A DNA stretch of 64,000 nt from Clytia hemisphaerica (GCA_902728285.1 CACVBU010000797.1:124001-188000); one strand, 5' to 3'. Counted from the stretch's first letter, positions 13,276 to 24,938 are shown. The notes: generated by a model from the letters alone, not told the origin. Translations and numbers: made by a program.

Positions 13276-14092
13276 ATGGTAAAGTCTTTGCATCAAATGC
13301 CAAAGCAACTTACGAAGCAAGGAAGTCTAACAAACCTTAAGAGCTCCCACTTGAGGAAGATGTTCGAAAGAATCCATGAATTTTTGGGAGAACTGAGTGA
13401 AAAGAAGAAACCATCTGTTACTGACTTGAGGGACTTAGCAGATGTCACACTAGCCCGCGCACTTACACTCAATGTTCGAAACTGACAGAAGATGGAAGAA
13501 ACACAAAGCCCTAAAAGATCTTGACGAATTAGAGCAACAGTTGGCAGAAAGAAGGGCAAAAAGGTTAAGAAGGTAACTGTACCAATTCGTTTTACAGACG
13601 AAGTCGTCCAGGCAATCAAACTTCTGAAGAAGCATAGAAACATTTTACCAATACCTGCATCCAATAAGTATATCTTCTGCGCGGGAGAGTCCTACAAAAA
13701 AGGATGGAACACCCTTCAAAAGTTGACAATAAGGAAATTGATGATTTGGAAAAGCCTAAGTTGATCACTCCGACGTGAACACGCAAATTTCTTGCCACTG
13801 TGCTACAGCTATTGGATATGAATGACGCCAAGTTAACCTGGCTGACGAATCATTTTAGTCATACTAAAGATGTTCACAGACAGTGGTATAGGCAAGAGGA
13901 TTTTACAATCGAGCTCACCAAGGTAGCAAGATTACTCTGCGCTGTTGACGAGGGAGAGTCTTTCAAACAAGAAGATCGATGAAGTGGGAAGAGAAAATCT
14001 TAATTCGGTTACTGAAGCCACAGAAAAAGAATGTCAAAATGATGAAAATGCTGAAGATAATGATGAAGATAATCCGGGGACAAGTAATTAGT
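13276..14092 (+). pseudogene. Decayed tyrosine-recombinase-like gene fragment
   Basis: Translated in three frames, the stretch shows pieces of a protein family I know from transposon-rich invertebrate and fish genomes. The first piece includes VKKVTVPIRFTDEVVQAIK, then comes KYIFCAG. A C-terminal block at 13800-13982 contains LTNHFSHTKDVHRQWYR. The H-x-x-H...Y pattern and the upstream RKFLAT fit the R...H-x-x-R/H...Y active-site region of tyrosine recombinases, with the last Tyr as the candidate nucleophile. Stops near 13486 and 13760 and frameshifts near 13970 separate the pieces, and an acidic tail runs to a stop near 14092. The frame is clearly dead. Assignment to Crypton-like elements is plausible but unproven. 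Confidence 0.55.
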
Positions 14093-14420
14093 TTTATGAA
14101 GAAATGTGGACTTAATTAATGCAAGTGACCGAAATTTCAAAAGGTAATTTAATCAAACTCGCATTGATAAAGAAAGTTGAGAAATTAATGGAGTGCTGAT
14201 AGATGAAGACCAAAATTTGGCATCAGGTGTGGCTATGAGTAAGCATACCCTGCTACTTAAGTCGCCCACCATCTAACCAAAAGAGACGAAAGATTAGGAA
14301 AGAAAGACGCAATATTGATAAGTTGGCCTAGAGCCCGGTTCGGCGTGCCGAGTGGTAGTACGATTGACTGCAAGAAAAGAAGGAAATGACGAATTTGAAC
14401 ATGAAACACATATTATATCA

Positions 14421-14699
14421 AGGCCCGGAATCTTCGAGTTAGAAAACTTCGAGTTAGCAATTTTCGAGTTTGCTTTATTATGACGTCATAAAAGTTTAAA
14501 TCATGACGTCACTCGCCCCTAACTCGTTTTTTTATTTTCAAAAATTCTTTTTCGATTTAAAATTTGTTCGCAAAAAGTTTTTCGAGTTTCTAACACGAAA
14601 AATATTTTTTGAAAATAAAAAACGAGTTAGGGTCGAGTGACGTTATAATTTAAACTTCTATGACGTCATAATTTAGCTAACTCGAAAATTCCGGGCCTC
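14421..14699. mobile_element. Palindromic MITE with 10-bp target duplication
   Basis: The element is almost wholly self-complementary, starting AGGCCCGGAA and ending TTCCGGGCCT(C). It contains TTCGAGTTAG words and TGACGTCA sites in both arms. The 10-mer TATTATATCA flanks it exactly (14411-14420 and 14700-14709). The duplication length suggests a MuDR-like source, but there is no coding sequence to prove this. Confidence 0.85.
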
Positions 14700-14803
14700 T
14701 ATTATATCAATACAAATGCATTTTTTAAAAGCACAGTGGAACCTCTAATTAGCGGACACCATCGGGGAAAGAGGTCAGTGTCCGCTAATTAGAAGTGTTG
14801 TTG

Positions 14804-14964
14804 TGCGCAGGTATGTAATTTTTGCGCAGGTATGTAATTTCTGCGCAGATATGTAATTATTTTGCGCAGATATGTAATTTCTGCGCAAATATGTAATTAT
14901 TTTGCGCAACTATGTAATTTCGAGCTGCGCAGATATGTAATTAAATTTTTGCGCAGATATGTAA
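14804..14964 (+). repeat. Outer 20-bp array, left arm
   Basis: There are about eight repeats of (T/C)TGCGCA(G/A)(A/G)TATGTAAT with spacers of 1-8 bp, ending in TGCGCAGATATGTAAAACAC. The same series occurs in inverted order at 17746-17907. These are candidate transposase-binding sites. Confidence 0.9.
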
Positions 14965-15095
14965 AACACGATCTTTAAAATCAATGGTACCCCCTTGATA
15001 GCTTTTACCATTACTTTTACCTTTTTTTCGACTTAAGGTGTTTTAGCTAATTCCTATCAAATACAAGAAGTAATATCTTATAACAACAATTTTTA

Positions 15096-15960
15096 GCTTT
15101 CGGTGATTGGTTCTTTCAAAGCAAAAATGGAATAGCGCCTTAAATGAAAGTAATTATTTTTCTTATAAGAATCATCGTTACAAAAAATTTCTCTATAACT
15201 TTTCAACCACTAAGTTTTAGCTTTCGGTGATTGGTTCTTTCAAAGGAAACATGGAATAGCGCCTGAAATGAAAGTAATTATTTTTCTTATAAGAATCATC
15301 TTTATAAGAAAATGATCTATAACTTTTCAACCACTAAGTTTTAGCTTTCGGTAATTGGTTCTTTCATAGGAAACATGGAATAGCGCCTAAAATAAAAGTA
15401 ATTATTTTTCTTATAAGAATGATCTTTATAAGAAAATGATCTATAACTTTTCAACCACTAAGTTTAAGCTTTCGGTAATTGGTTCTTTCAAAGGAAACAT
15501 GGAATAGCGCCTAAAATGAAAGTAATTATTTTTCTTATAAGAATCATCTTTATAAGAAAATTCTCTAGAAATTTTCAACCACTAAGTTTTAGCTTTCGGT
15601 AATTGGTTCTTTCGAAGCAAACATGTAATAGCGCCTAAAATGAAAATAATTATTTTTCTTATAAGCATCATCTTTATAAGAAAAATTATTTATAACTTTT
15701 CAACGACTAAGTTTTAGCTTTCGTCGAATGGTTCTTTCAAAGCAAAAATGGAATAGCGCCTTAAATGGATGTGACTATTTTTGTTATAAGCATCAGCTTT
15801 ATAAGAATTAAATCAATAACTCTAGATAGACGGTCATATACCTTTCGGTCATTAGTTTTTACCTTCTGATAAGCATATACTTTATAAAGAATCAAATCAA
15901 TAACTCTTAATAGACGGTGATATACCCTTCGTTTATTAGTTCTTACAAAGTAAACAAGGG
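15096..15960 (+). repeat. ~124-bp tandem array, left arm
   Basis: The word GCTTTCGG(T) starts units at 15096, 15220, 15344, 15468, 15592 and 15717, a period of 124-125 bp. Two more diverged units follow near 15841 and 15925. Each unit carries GGTTCTTTCAAAG...AATAGCGCCTAAAATGAAAG and TTTTTCTTATAAGAATCATC. Confidence 0.9.
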
Positions 15961-16879
15961 ACAGCGCACAATATGAGCATATTAATTTTTCCTATAAGCT
16001 ACTACTTTATGAGAATCAAATAACTCTTGGTAGAATAGTATTTACCTTTCGGTAATTACCGTATTCCTACCAATACACGCTCCTTCTCTGGGAAAAAAGA
16101 CTCCCTCAATGGGAGGTTTTAACATTTTTAATTGACACCCTTTTCTTTAACACCCTTCCTGAAAGTCTTAAAATTAAAAAGACGCACAAGGCGTTTATTC
16201 GAAGAAATACGGTAGTTTTTACAACCTAATAGAAAAGTACAAATGAGATTTTCGATAGAACCTTGACTCGAGATAGTCACACCTATGTAAACTTTATTGA
16301 TTTTTTAGATATGAATTGCATTTCTTTACATTACAGTGAGATAAAGTAAAATTCTATTGGTTGTCTTTACCAATACATGGACTAATTTATGATAAAAAAA
16401 CTCCCTTTTCCTTTTCATGGCTCGATCTACGAGCAAATTCATTAAATTTGATTGAATTATCCAATGAAATAGAGTGGGATTATCAAAGTTGTGATTCTCG
16501 CTCGAACTTTAAATTCTGAAGAATGTTACACAATTCAGGAATATTTTGACACTGATTGTTAAAGATATTTAAAAAAATTACATGTCTTTCTTATTTTCCT
16601 CTTACAAATTAAACTAAGGCAAAATATTTGACTTTAAGCCATCTAAAAGGAGACAAATTTAATTTTTTTGAAGTGGAATTGGCATTCACAATGACACAAT
16701 GGCTCTATCGAAAGAAATAGGGAATTTTGCTAAATCTAACATTAGTTTATTAGAATTTTATAAGAACAAGGTTTTTTTCTAAGTGGAATAGGCTTTCAGA
16801 GATTTGATTTATCAAATATAAGCCAACAAATATTGTTTAGGAGTTATGAATTGTGTTCTTATAAATTTGATGCTCATGA

Positions 16880-17600
16880 GAAAAACTAAATTTTCTAGCT
16901 TAAGCACTATCCTATGTTTGCTTTGAAAGAACCGATCACCGAAAGCCAATATCTATTGGTTTAAGAGTTATGAATTGTGTTCTTATAAAGTTGATGCTTA
17001 TAAAAAATAAATTTTTCTACCTTAAGCACAATCCTATACATGCTTTGAAAAAACCAAACGCCGAAAGCTAATAATCATTGGTTTTGGAGTTATGAATTAT
17101 GTTCTTATAAAGTTGATGCTTATAAAAAAATAAATTTTCCTAGCTTAACCACAATCCTATATATGCTTTGAAAAAACCAAACGCCAAAAGCGAATAATCA
17201 TTGGTTTAGGAGTTGTGAATTGTGTTCTAATAAAGTTGATGCTTATAAGAAAAACAAAATTTTCCAGCTCAAGCATTATCCTATGTTTTCTTTGAAAATA
17301 CCGATCACCGAAAGCTAATATCATTGGTTTGGGAGTTATGAATTGTGTTCTTATAAAGTTGATGCTTATAAGAAAAATAAATTTTTCTAGCTTAAGTACA
17401 ATCCTCTATTAGCTTTGAAAAAACCTAACACCGAAAGCTAATAATCATTGGTTTGAGAGTTATGAATTGTGTTCTTATAAAGTTGATGCTTACAAGAAAA
17501 ACAAAATTTTCCTCATTAGCACAGTCCCCTAGTTGCTTTGATAGAACCAAACGCCGAAAGCCAATATCACTTTGATAAAAAGATATTGACTTGTTTCTTA
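16880..17600 (-). repeat. ~123-bp tandem array, right arm (inverted)
   Basis: The complement of the left-arm unit recurs with GAAAGC at 16941, 17063, ~17186, 17310, 17433 and 17556. The shared words include CTTTGAAA..ACC, CCGAAAGCTAAT and TTGATGCTTATAAG. Confidence 0.9.
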
Positions 17601-17745
17601 TAAAGATGATGCTTATAATAAAAACAACAATCGCTAAATGTTTGCCTCAGTCCAAGAACAATGTTCAAGATATTACTTCTTGTAATTAACCAACCTTAAA
17701 ATTTAGTTAGTTTTTCAAAAAATAACCAAGTCAAAAAGGTCGTGT

Positions 17746-17907
17746 TTTACATATCTGCGCAGAAATTTAATTACATATCTGCGCAGCTCAAAATTACATA
17801 GTTGCGCAAAATAATTACATATTTGCGCAGAAATTACATATCTGCGCAAAATAATTACATATCTGCGCAGAAATTACATATCTGCGCAAAAATTACATAT
17901 CTGCGCA
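17746..17907 (-). repeat. Outer 20-bp array, right arm
   Basis: This is the inverted counterpart of 14804-14964, with about eight AATTACATATCTGCGCA units. Confidence 0.9.
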
Positions 17908-18487
17908 TAACAAGTGTCCGTCTTTTAGAAACTTTTGATCTCGGAGCTCCAATTTTGAAATTAGGTCATCCCAGGGTGTCGAAAATACAAAATTGGGGTC
18001 TAAAGTACTTATCTGCAGACAATAGGCCATAAAAGAGCTCGAGTGACTGGCAAGAGATTAAATTGAGGTGGTGGGTACGGACTTGAAGTACCAGTGATTT
18101 ATGATTTCTTTGGCTTACCTAAATTCGTTTAGTGGGTCAAGGGAAAACTGGAAATTTGTAGAAATAATTTGAATAATAAGACTAATAAGTGCTTGAAATA
18201 AAAATATCTAGATTTTTTTTTCAATTTAGGACGTCTGTGACCTGTTTGATATTCAATGTCCGCTAATTGGAGAGCTAAAATAGGAGTTTTGGTCATATGG
18301 TGCAAAAATATTTGTCCGCTAATCGGAGGGTCCGCTAATTAAGTGTCCGCCTTTTAGAAACTTTTTTATGAAGATTTGACTAGGAAGCGGCCGGGGAAAA
18401 TGGGATTGTCCGCTAATCAGAGGTGTCCGCCTTTTAGAGTGTCCGTTAATTAGAGGTTTTACTGTAACCTGATACACTAACCCGATC

Positions 18488-18904
18488 ACCATTCCTCACG
18501 GACATCTCCATTCCTCACTATTCCTCTTCTATTCCTCACCATTCCTCAGCGTTCCTCGAACGTTCCTCAGGAATGGATATTTCAAAACTTTGTTTTAGCA
18601 TTCCTCATCTATCCCTCGAACGTTCCTGAGGAATGGACATTTATGACGTTATTCTTAAGCGTTCCTCACTCGTTCCTCGAACGTTCCTCAGGAATGGAGA
18701 TATTTCAACTTCATTTCAGCATTCCTCATCTATTCCTCGAACGTTCCTCAGGAATGGACATTTCTGACGTAATTTTAAGGTGTTCCTCACTCGTTCCTCG
18801 AACGCTCCTCAGGAATGGACATTCATTACGTTATTTTTAAGCGTTCCTCACTTATTCCTGGAATGTTCTTCAGGAATGGACATTTCTGACGTAATTTTAA
18901 GGTG
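18488..18904 (+). repeat. GTTCCTC satellite, left part
   Basis: Tandem units of about 60 bp (alternating in type, so ~120 bp per pair) contain CGTTCCTCGAACGTTCCTCAGGAATGGACAT-type sequence. Within each unit the segments around TCGA and around CCTCAGGAATGG are locally palindromic. The array resumes at 19624 after an insertion. Confidence 0.85.
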
Positions 18905-19621
18905 CTCGGGTGAGTTAGGGTGTGTCTAGATTTTTAAAAATCACAAATCCCGAATCCGCGACCAATAGCACCCATTCTCAGGGATTCACTTATGGATTTT
19001 TAGATGACCTATACCTTAAGGTTCCAGGACCCGATTGTTACGTAATTAAATATTAACTTAAAAATTAATTATTAAAGAAAGTGTGAATTATGACGTCATC
19101 AAATTATGACGTCATAAATCGTAAATTAACTCTAACTCTATAAGTAAATGTAGAATCTTTCTCAAATTTGGACCAAAGACGCATCTTAATGGTGCCTAAC
19201 TTTTCAATGAAAAATTTTTCGAAAATTTTGATGACGTCAGCAAAAAATGCAAAAAATCGAAAAATGCAATTTTTTGCCGACGTCATCAAATTTTTCCGAA
19301 ATTTTTTTTTTGAAAAAGTTACATTTTAGTTAGATGCATCTTTGGTTCAAATTTGGGAAAGATTGGACATGTATTTGTAAAATTATAGCGATTATACGAT
19401 TCATGACGTCGCAAATTCGATCAAATTATGACGTCATGATTACAATTTTTTTAATAATTAATTTTTAGGTTGATATTTAATTACGTAACAACCGGGTCCT
19501 GGAACCTTAAGGTATAGAGGTACTTTAGAGCCCTAAGTGGATCTCTGAATCTGGCTGCTATTGGTAGCGAAAACTTAGGGTAAACTGTTAGGTTTCTGAG
19601 ACTTGCCCTAAGTCACTCGAG
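18905..19621. mobile_element. Foldback element inserted in the satellite
   Basis: The ends CTCGGGTGAGTTAGGG and (complement) CTCGAGTGACTTAGGG are inverted. Long arms of roughly 350 bp share ATACCTTAAGGTTCCAGGACC, ATTACGTAA and repeated TGACGTCA words. The satellite sequence reads across the site when the element is removed. TG occurs on both sides, so the duplication may be only 2 bp, or up to 3 bp. Confidence 0.8.
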
Positions 19622-19623
19622 TG

Positions 19624-19822
19624 TTCCTCACTCGTTCCTCGAACGTTCCTCAGGAATGGACATTTCTGACGTTATTTTTAAGCTTTCCTCACTCGTTCCT
19701 CAGGAATGGACTTTCATGGCGTTATTTTTAAGCGTTCCTCAGGAATGGAGATATTTCTTTTTCACCTTATTGTTTCTCATGGAGTCATCTATTCCTCGAA
19801 CGTTCCTCAGGAATGGACATTC
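19624..19822 (+). repeat. GTTCCTC satellite, right part
   Basis: This continues the array of 18488-18904 with the same units (ACTCGTTCCTCGAACG, AGGAATGGACATTTCTGACG), fading out after 19820. Confidence 0.85.
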
Positions 19823-19976
19823 GTGTAAAGTGTTCATCACTTTTACCTATTTTATTCTGTCCAATACAATTTTTGGTTAATTCTTTTGCAATTATTCAAA
19901 TTATAATTATAACTAGACACGTGACACGTCAAAATAAATCATCGTATTTGCAGCCGAAAAAGTCTTTTATTTCAGA

Positions 19977-21088
19977 CCAGGGGGAAGGGCACTGGGTTTG
20001 CGGACTGACGGTATGTGCGGGCCAAAAATTGGCTTTTAAAATTGCACCCTTACAGTGCAGCAATTTTAGAAAAAATAAGTTTTACCTCAGCCAGACAAAG
20101 TTCTAAAATTATAGAGCTTGGTTCACCTAGAAATCAGGTGAACCCCTGTTGACAGATTTTCCTGCATGAATCCCATGGCTGCAAATAAATATATGCACAT
20201 AATGACATGCATAATTTCAAGATGGTACCCCAGCAGTGATAAATCAATTTAGAATGGCAGCCTTGACCATAAAATATAGACAGTGTGGTGGAAAGTCTGT
20301 TAGACAGGAAAGTGCAAAGTAAATTTTGGAGAAAATTTTTTTCAAAATATCCAACCCAAAACAGCAATAGAAAATTGGCAAACAGAAAAGAAGAATTGAA
20401 GCAAAAGAAAGATATACCTTTAGTTCTTTACACGATGCAACCAAGTCATTAAGAAGATTAAAACAAGAATATCTAAGCAAGTAATTGAAAAGAAAACAAC
20501 GAGAACATCTAAAAATTCCCATGTTTTGATCTTCACACTTCTTCCCTACCATTATTGTTATTTTTATTTGGATGCGTGGTCAAACACCCAAGGGAGATAA
20601 TTGGATATTCTATTGTTATTTGCTTCGAAGAAGAAAAGTCAGGGAGATTTGCAAAGCAGCGTATGCGCCTTGCTGATCGCCCGTGCGGTCCACCTAAATA
20701 TTTAGGCAAACACTTCAAGTTGGCTCGCATTATTTCTTATACGCGCGGCACCATTCAGATCTCTGATTCGCTTGGACCAACCAATCAGAATATCCGCATA
20801 ATCATCCTCAGATGAGAATGCAGACGATCTAGGTAAACCAGACCGTAAACATAATAAGAAATATCAAAATCAAAAAAAAGTTTACGGGCTGGATATCCAG
20901 GCTAAGTGCAGCAAAAATCAATGAAAATCATACCCTTAGGGTGCATTTTCCCTCAAATTTTCGTTCCCTTTCATGCAAAAAATGGTCAAAATTCTAGCAC
21001 TTTTGGTCAAAATATCTATTGGAAAAGGTACCCTTAGGACCCGCACATGCCCGTCGGTCCTTTTTCCCAAGCTACCCCCCCCCCCGGG
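19977..21088. mobile_element. hAT-like nonautonomous element with C/G-run ends
   Basis: The left end is CCAGGGGGAAGGGCAC and the right end is a run of C followed by GGG (21075-21088). The 8-mers ATTTCAGA (19969-19976) and ATTTCAAA (21089-21096) flank it with one mismatch, as expected for an 8-bp hAT-type duplication. Near both ends are the words ACCCTTA(C/G)(A/G)G and CGCACAT(G)CCCGTC or complements, shared with 24947-26148, 27441 and 31060-31193. No transposase was found. Confidence 0.65.
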
Positions 21089-21259
21089 ATTTCAAAGAAT
21101 TATACATTGCAAAACATTGGCAAATTCGTTTAAGATGAGGAAAATATTGAGTTAAAAAGAGTTATTGAACGGTTTCGGGGTACGTAGGTAGTACTAAAAA
21201 GTTTTTGCAACAATTTTTCTTTTTTTTCTTTTAAAAAGTTAAAATGGGCGACAACTTCA

Positions 21260-24119
21260 TCATAGTTTTGGACTTGATAGGTCCCAGCTTCTGTCGTAAC
21301 ACCTTGCTATCTTCTGCATGCAGTAAGTTGTCAAGCCATCAGTGACAACGTTTCTCTTTGGTTTTTTCAGCAAACCGATTTGCTTGTCGCACAATGTGAA
21401 ATAATGTAGCACCACTTTCTCCTCTCGATCTTTCACATATGGCTCTTTAGCAACCAAAGCAAATTCAAGCTTTTTGTAGACTACGGCTACATAATCTCCC
21501 TTTCTTAGGGGCTCTGGTGGATATTGAGCAACCAGTTCGTACCATTTGGGAACTGTGGGAGTGAGGACTGAATGAGTAGGGATTTGAGAGGAAGGAGCTG
21601 CAGAAGGGGGTGTTGCTGAAAGAGGAGGAGCCGTAGAGAGTGGAAGGGCCAAAGAGAGAGGAAGAGCTGCAGCAGGAGAAGGAGTTTCAGAGACAGGAAG
21701 AGCTAAAGAGACAGAAGATACTAGAGGTGGAGGAGCTTTGGAGACAGGAAGAGCTAAAGAGACAGGAGATACTAGAGGTGGAGGAGCTGTGGAAACAGGG
21801 AGAGCTAAAGAGACAGGATATACTAAAGGTGGAGGAGCTGTGGAGACAGGAAGAGCTAAAGGGACAGGAGATACTAGAGGTGGAGGAGCTTTTGAGAGAG
21901 GAAGAGCTAAAGAGACAGGAGATACTAAAGGTGGGGGAGCTGTGGAGACAGGAAGAGCTAAAGAGACAGGAGATACGAAAAGTGGAGGAGCTGTGGAGAC
22001 AGGAAGAGCTAAAGAGACAGGAGATACTACAGGTGGATGAGCTGTGGAGACAGGAAGAGCTAAAGAGACAGGAGGGAGAGCTGGAGAGACAGGAGGGGAG
22101 CTAAAGGGACAGGAGGGAGAGCTAAAGAGACAGGAGGTATAATAGATTAAAGTGCAGAGGATAGAGCAGAGACAGGAGGGAGAGCTAAAGAGACAGGAGG
22201 AAGAGCTGCAAAAAGAGGAAGCTGAGCAGGAGCTGTATAGAGTGGAGAGGCTAAAGAAACAGGAGATACTAGAGGAGGAGGCGCTATAATAGAACGAAGT
22301 GCAGAGGATAGAGTAGAGACAGAAATATTTTGGATTTAAGTAGGACTAGGAGTGAAAGTCAAAGATAAAGAAGAGGGAGTTTGAGAAAGAGAATCAGACA
22401 ATAAATCACCATTTAAGGCTTGAGAAATGCTAGGTATAAAAGAGCAATCATTTAAAAGTGAAACGAATCCACGAGAACAAGTTGGAAGAATCGGTGAGGA
22501 AGGTTCCAAAGTAGGAAGAACAAGAGCAGGATAGTTAGATGATACAGAAGAATCTGAGGTTTTAGGAACGGCAGAGGGAGTAGACGATGTTGTTTGCGTG
22601 TTGTTCTGGGAAGAAAAAGAAAAAGAAGAAAGAGGAGCCAGCTTGAAAGAAAAGTTATCAGAAGTATCAGAAGAAGAAATGTCAGGAAATGGTAGAGGAA
22701 GGGAAGCTTGGTTAGACCTGTCGGAATCTTTGGCCGATTTGCATCTTTTGGTCATTTTGGATTTCTGTCTGATTTCTTTTAGTTTTGCTCTGGTTACACC
22801 TTGTTCCTCTGCTTCTTTGCTATTGATAAAAAGAAGAAATAATTTAATTTTAATTAAGTAATTAATATATCGGCGATTCAATTTTTTGAAATTCAACAAA
22901 ATTAGTTTTAGACAAAAGTTTGTTCATGATTTTTCCAATTATAATCCTATCTTCAAAAATCACTCATTTAGGCCAAAATGGATTAAATGTACACATCCAC
23001 TAGCAAAAATTTAGTTAATACGAATTTGGCATTTAAAACTTCTAAACATTCTTTTCTTAATCTAAATTTAAACAAAAAATTCGCAAAAAAATAGTCCATG
23101 CAAGCATTAATACGAAATTCAATCCACTTAAAGTTGGTCCAAAAGAAGAATATCAAAGAAAATTTTTCACTTACTCCATTGGACTATGGAACCGAATTTT
23201 GCCAACTTTTCCAGTGATCCTTGAACGTACCCGCCTTCTATTTTCTGGGGTGTCGTGGATTTTGATCGTTCTTATGATCTAAACATTTAGAATTAGATGG
23301 CTTTCATTCAAAAAGCAAAGAGCGTTATAGATTATTACGAGGGAACAAGAAAGAACACTTGACGCTATAACGTCAATATGCTAAAAAATAAAACTTTAAA
23401 AGATAAGGAACTATGTTCTACTGATCTTTTCTTTAGCAGGAAAAAAGGAAGCTCTGTACAAAATTACCGATGTTGTGACACTTTCTCTTGTCCGTAGCGT
23501 CTTTGTTGAGTTTTCCTTCACATCTAACAAATTCGCTTTCACTTCGTCATCAATGACACCCTATATAAAAATGAATTAATGAAAGTACTCCGTCCCTACT
23601 GTGCTATTTTTTCCATCCTCACTGAATTTTCTGACTTGAAAGCAACGAAATTCAAATCCAGCCTCTTAAGAAACATGGAATATAAATTCCCATCAAGTTT
23701 CGATCCGTTATTTTCAACCCCATTGACTTAAAATATCCTACCGGGTCTGTGAGAATGGGGTGTATCTTATAAGAACTTAATCAGATGAAAGAGTTTAAAA
23801 TGGGCTATTATGTACATACCATCAAAATGCGATGCGCACCCGTTCCTCTTTTGAAATATTCCGGAGAGGAGTATTGTGAAGGAGGTTGATAAATTTGTTG
23901 ATCCAATTCTTCTCTTTCCTTTTCCAACTGTTTTTCCCTATTGACCTTTTCATTCCGAACAAAGTAATCTTTTAAATATCTCAACACTTCGGGATCATCC
24001 ATTGGGTGCATTTGGTTCAAATTCTCCCAGCCATGTTGTTGCAGAAGTGTCATGAATTCATTATCGTTGACACATTGTTTCAAATTTTCAACATTACTTT
24101 GGAAACCTCCAATATCCAT
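21260..24119 (-). pseudogene. Four-exon gene of unknown function with internal stops
   Basis: I do not recognise this protein. Inferred exons are 24119-23820 (ATG, acidic/charged helical start MDIGGFQ), 23560-23468, 23278-23175 and 22819-21260, all with good splice sites and compatible phase. The last exon encodes a basic patch, a Ser/Pro-rich low-complexity region and Pro-rich 17-residue repeats such as LVSPVSLALPVSTAPPP. It ends in a compact C-terminal domain (about 21260-21560, WYELVAQYPPEPLRKGDYV...) that looks like a small beta-barrel and may be SH3- or chromo-like. An in-frame TAA at 22336-22338, another at 22147-22149 and a frame change before the C-terminal domain break the last exon. 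Either it is a pseudogene or a further intron removes this stretch. Confidence 0.5.
21690..22060 (-). repeat. 51-bp minisatellite inside the last exon
   Basis: Units start at about 21729, 21780, 21831, 21882, 21933, 21984 and 22035, exactly 51 bp apart. The period is a multiple of three, so on the minus strand it encodes a repeated 17-residue Pro/Val/Ser block. Irregular partial units continue to about 22260. Confidence 0.9.
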
Positions 24120-24938
24120 TTTGAATAAAAATTAAAAAATAGAAGCTCTCCTAGCAATCAGCAATGTGAAAATGTAAAAAGAATAATAATAAATGACATT
24201 CGAACTTTCAAAACTTTCGAATTTTGAATTCGAATCCCAAATCGAACGTATTTCGGACAAAAATGGTAGCATAAGAAGTGCTTGGGATGTTTATTCACTT
24301 TGTGTCAAGAGGAAGATAAACCAACCGATAGTGAGGACTAAAATCTAAAGCTCCATTTTTTGGTCCATCAATATTAAGGAGCATTCGCACTCGGACTCCA
24401 GATTTTTATATGGAGATATGAAATACGTGCAGATATTATGGAACATGGCAGAGGTAAAAGAATAAGTGTGCTTTCGCGGCCAAATGAACTTCTCCGTTTC
24501 TTTCTCTGCTTTTTGTATTTCCACTCTCCTTCGCTTTCGCAACAAGACCGGTTTTCTAAACTTCTCCTTTCTCGATTTCAGTTTTCTCTTCTTAGACACC
24601 CTCCACCTTTGTTGATTAACCTTCTCGATACTCCTTTGTTGCCGTTTTTTATTTCCAAGAAAGAAAAAAAATCTCACACGTGCTTCGACAATCAACCATT
24701 TACATTTTGCTGACAGGCTGGCTGGTTGGTTGGTACAAAAGTACTATGATCTTGCTTTATATATGTTTGGACACGACCTGTAAGCTGCATGGGTTTATGG
24801 TTTGTGTGTTTTTTATGCTTCTTTTTATCCATCAACATTGTTGGGGCTATCCATTTTAAAACCATCATACAGGGCCCGCCCAAATTATTGACAAACTTTT
24901 CCAGGGTTTCAGAGACTTTGTTTTTCAAAGAAGATTAC
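24120..24938. other. Upstream flank of the minus-strand gene, nothing recognised
   Basis: The stretch contains C/T-rich tracts around 24480-24680 and no convincing gene. It would include the promoter of the 24119-21260 gene, but I see no clear core element. Confidence 0.5.

Larger units (their letters stand above)
14800..17911. mobile_element. 3.1-kb foldback element with repeat-built arms
   Basis: The ends are GTTGTGCGCAG and the complement GTTATGCGCAG. A near-perfect duplication AAGTGTT / AAGTGTC (14793-14799 and 17912-17918) flanks it. Each arm has an outer array of about eight ~20-bp units (TGCGCAGATATGTAATT) and an inner array of at least six ~124-bp units; the arrays are in opposite orientation in the two arms. 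The middle (about 15960-16860) is unique and AT-rich, with no gene seen. The architecture resembles Drosophila FB/Galileo foldback elements, though no sequence relation is claimed. Confidence 0.85.
14734..18464. mobile_element. Mariner/pogo-like element, split by an inner foldback element
   Basis: The left end CAGTGGAACCTCTAATTAGC and the right end (complement CAGTAAAACCTCTAATTAAC) are inverted repeats; TA follows the right end and a mutated CA precedes the left. The right part (17912-18464) repeats the words GTGTCCGCTAATTAG and GTCCGCCTTTTAGA several times. Removing the inner insertion (14800-17911) would leave about 620 bp with no gene, so this is a nonautonomous copy. Confidence 0.75.

Noticed and set aside
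14804..14964. Regularly spaced 20-bp repeats that look like a CRISPR array
   Set aside because: Spacers are 1-8 bp and the same array appears inverted at the other end of a foldback element; no cas genes and the host is eukaryotic.
21640..22104. Plus-strand Glu/Arg-rich repeat frame
   Set aside because: It is the antisense of the 51-bp repeat; the minus strand has the splice sites and the domain-bearing continuation.
24345..24713. Basic minus-strand and Ser/Pro-rich plus-strand frames
   Set aside because: They derive from a C/T-rich tract; there is no splice or domain evidence.
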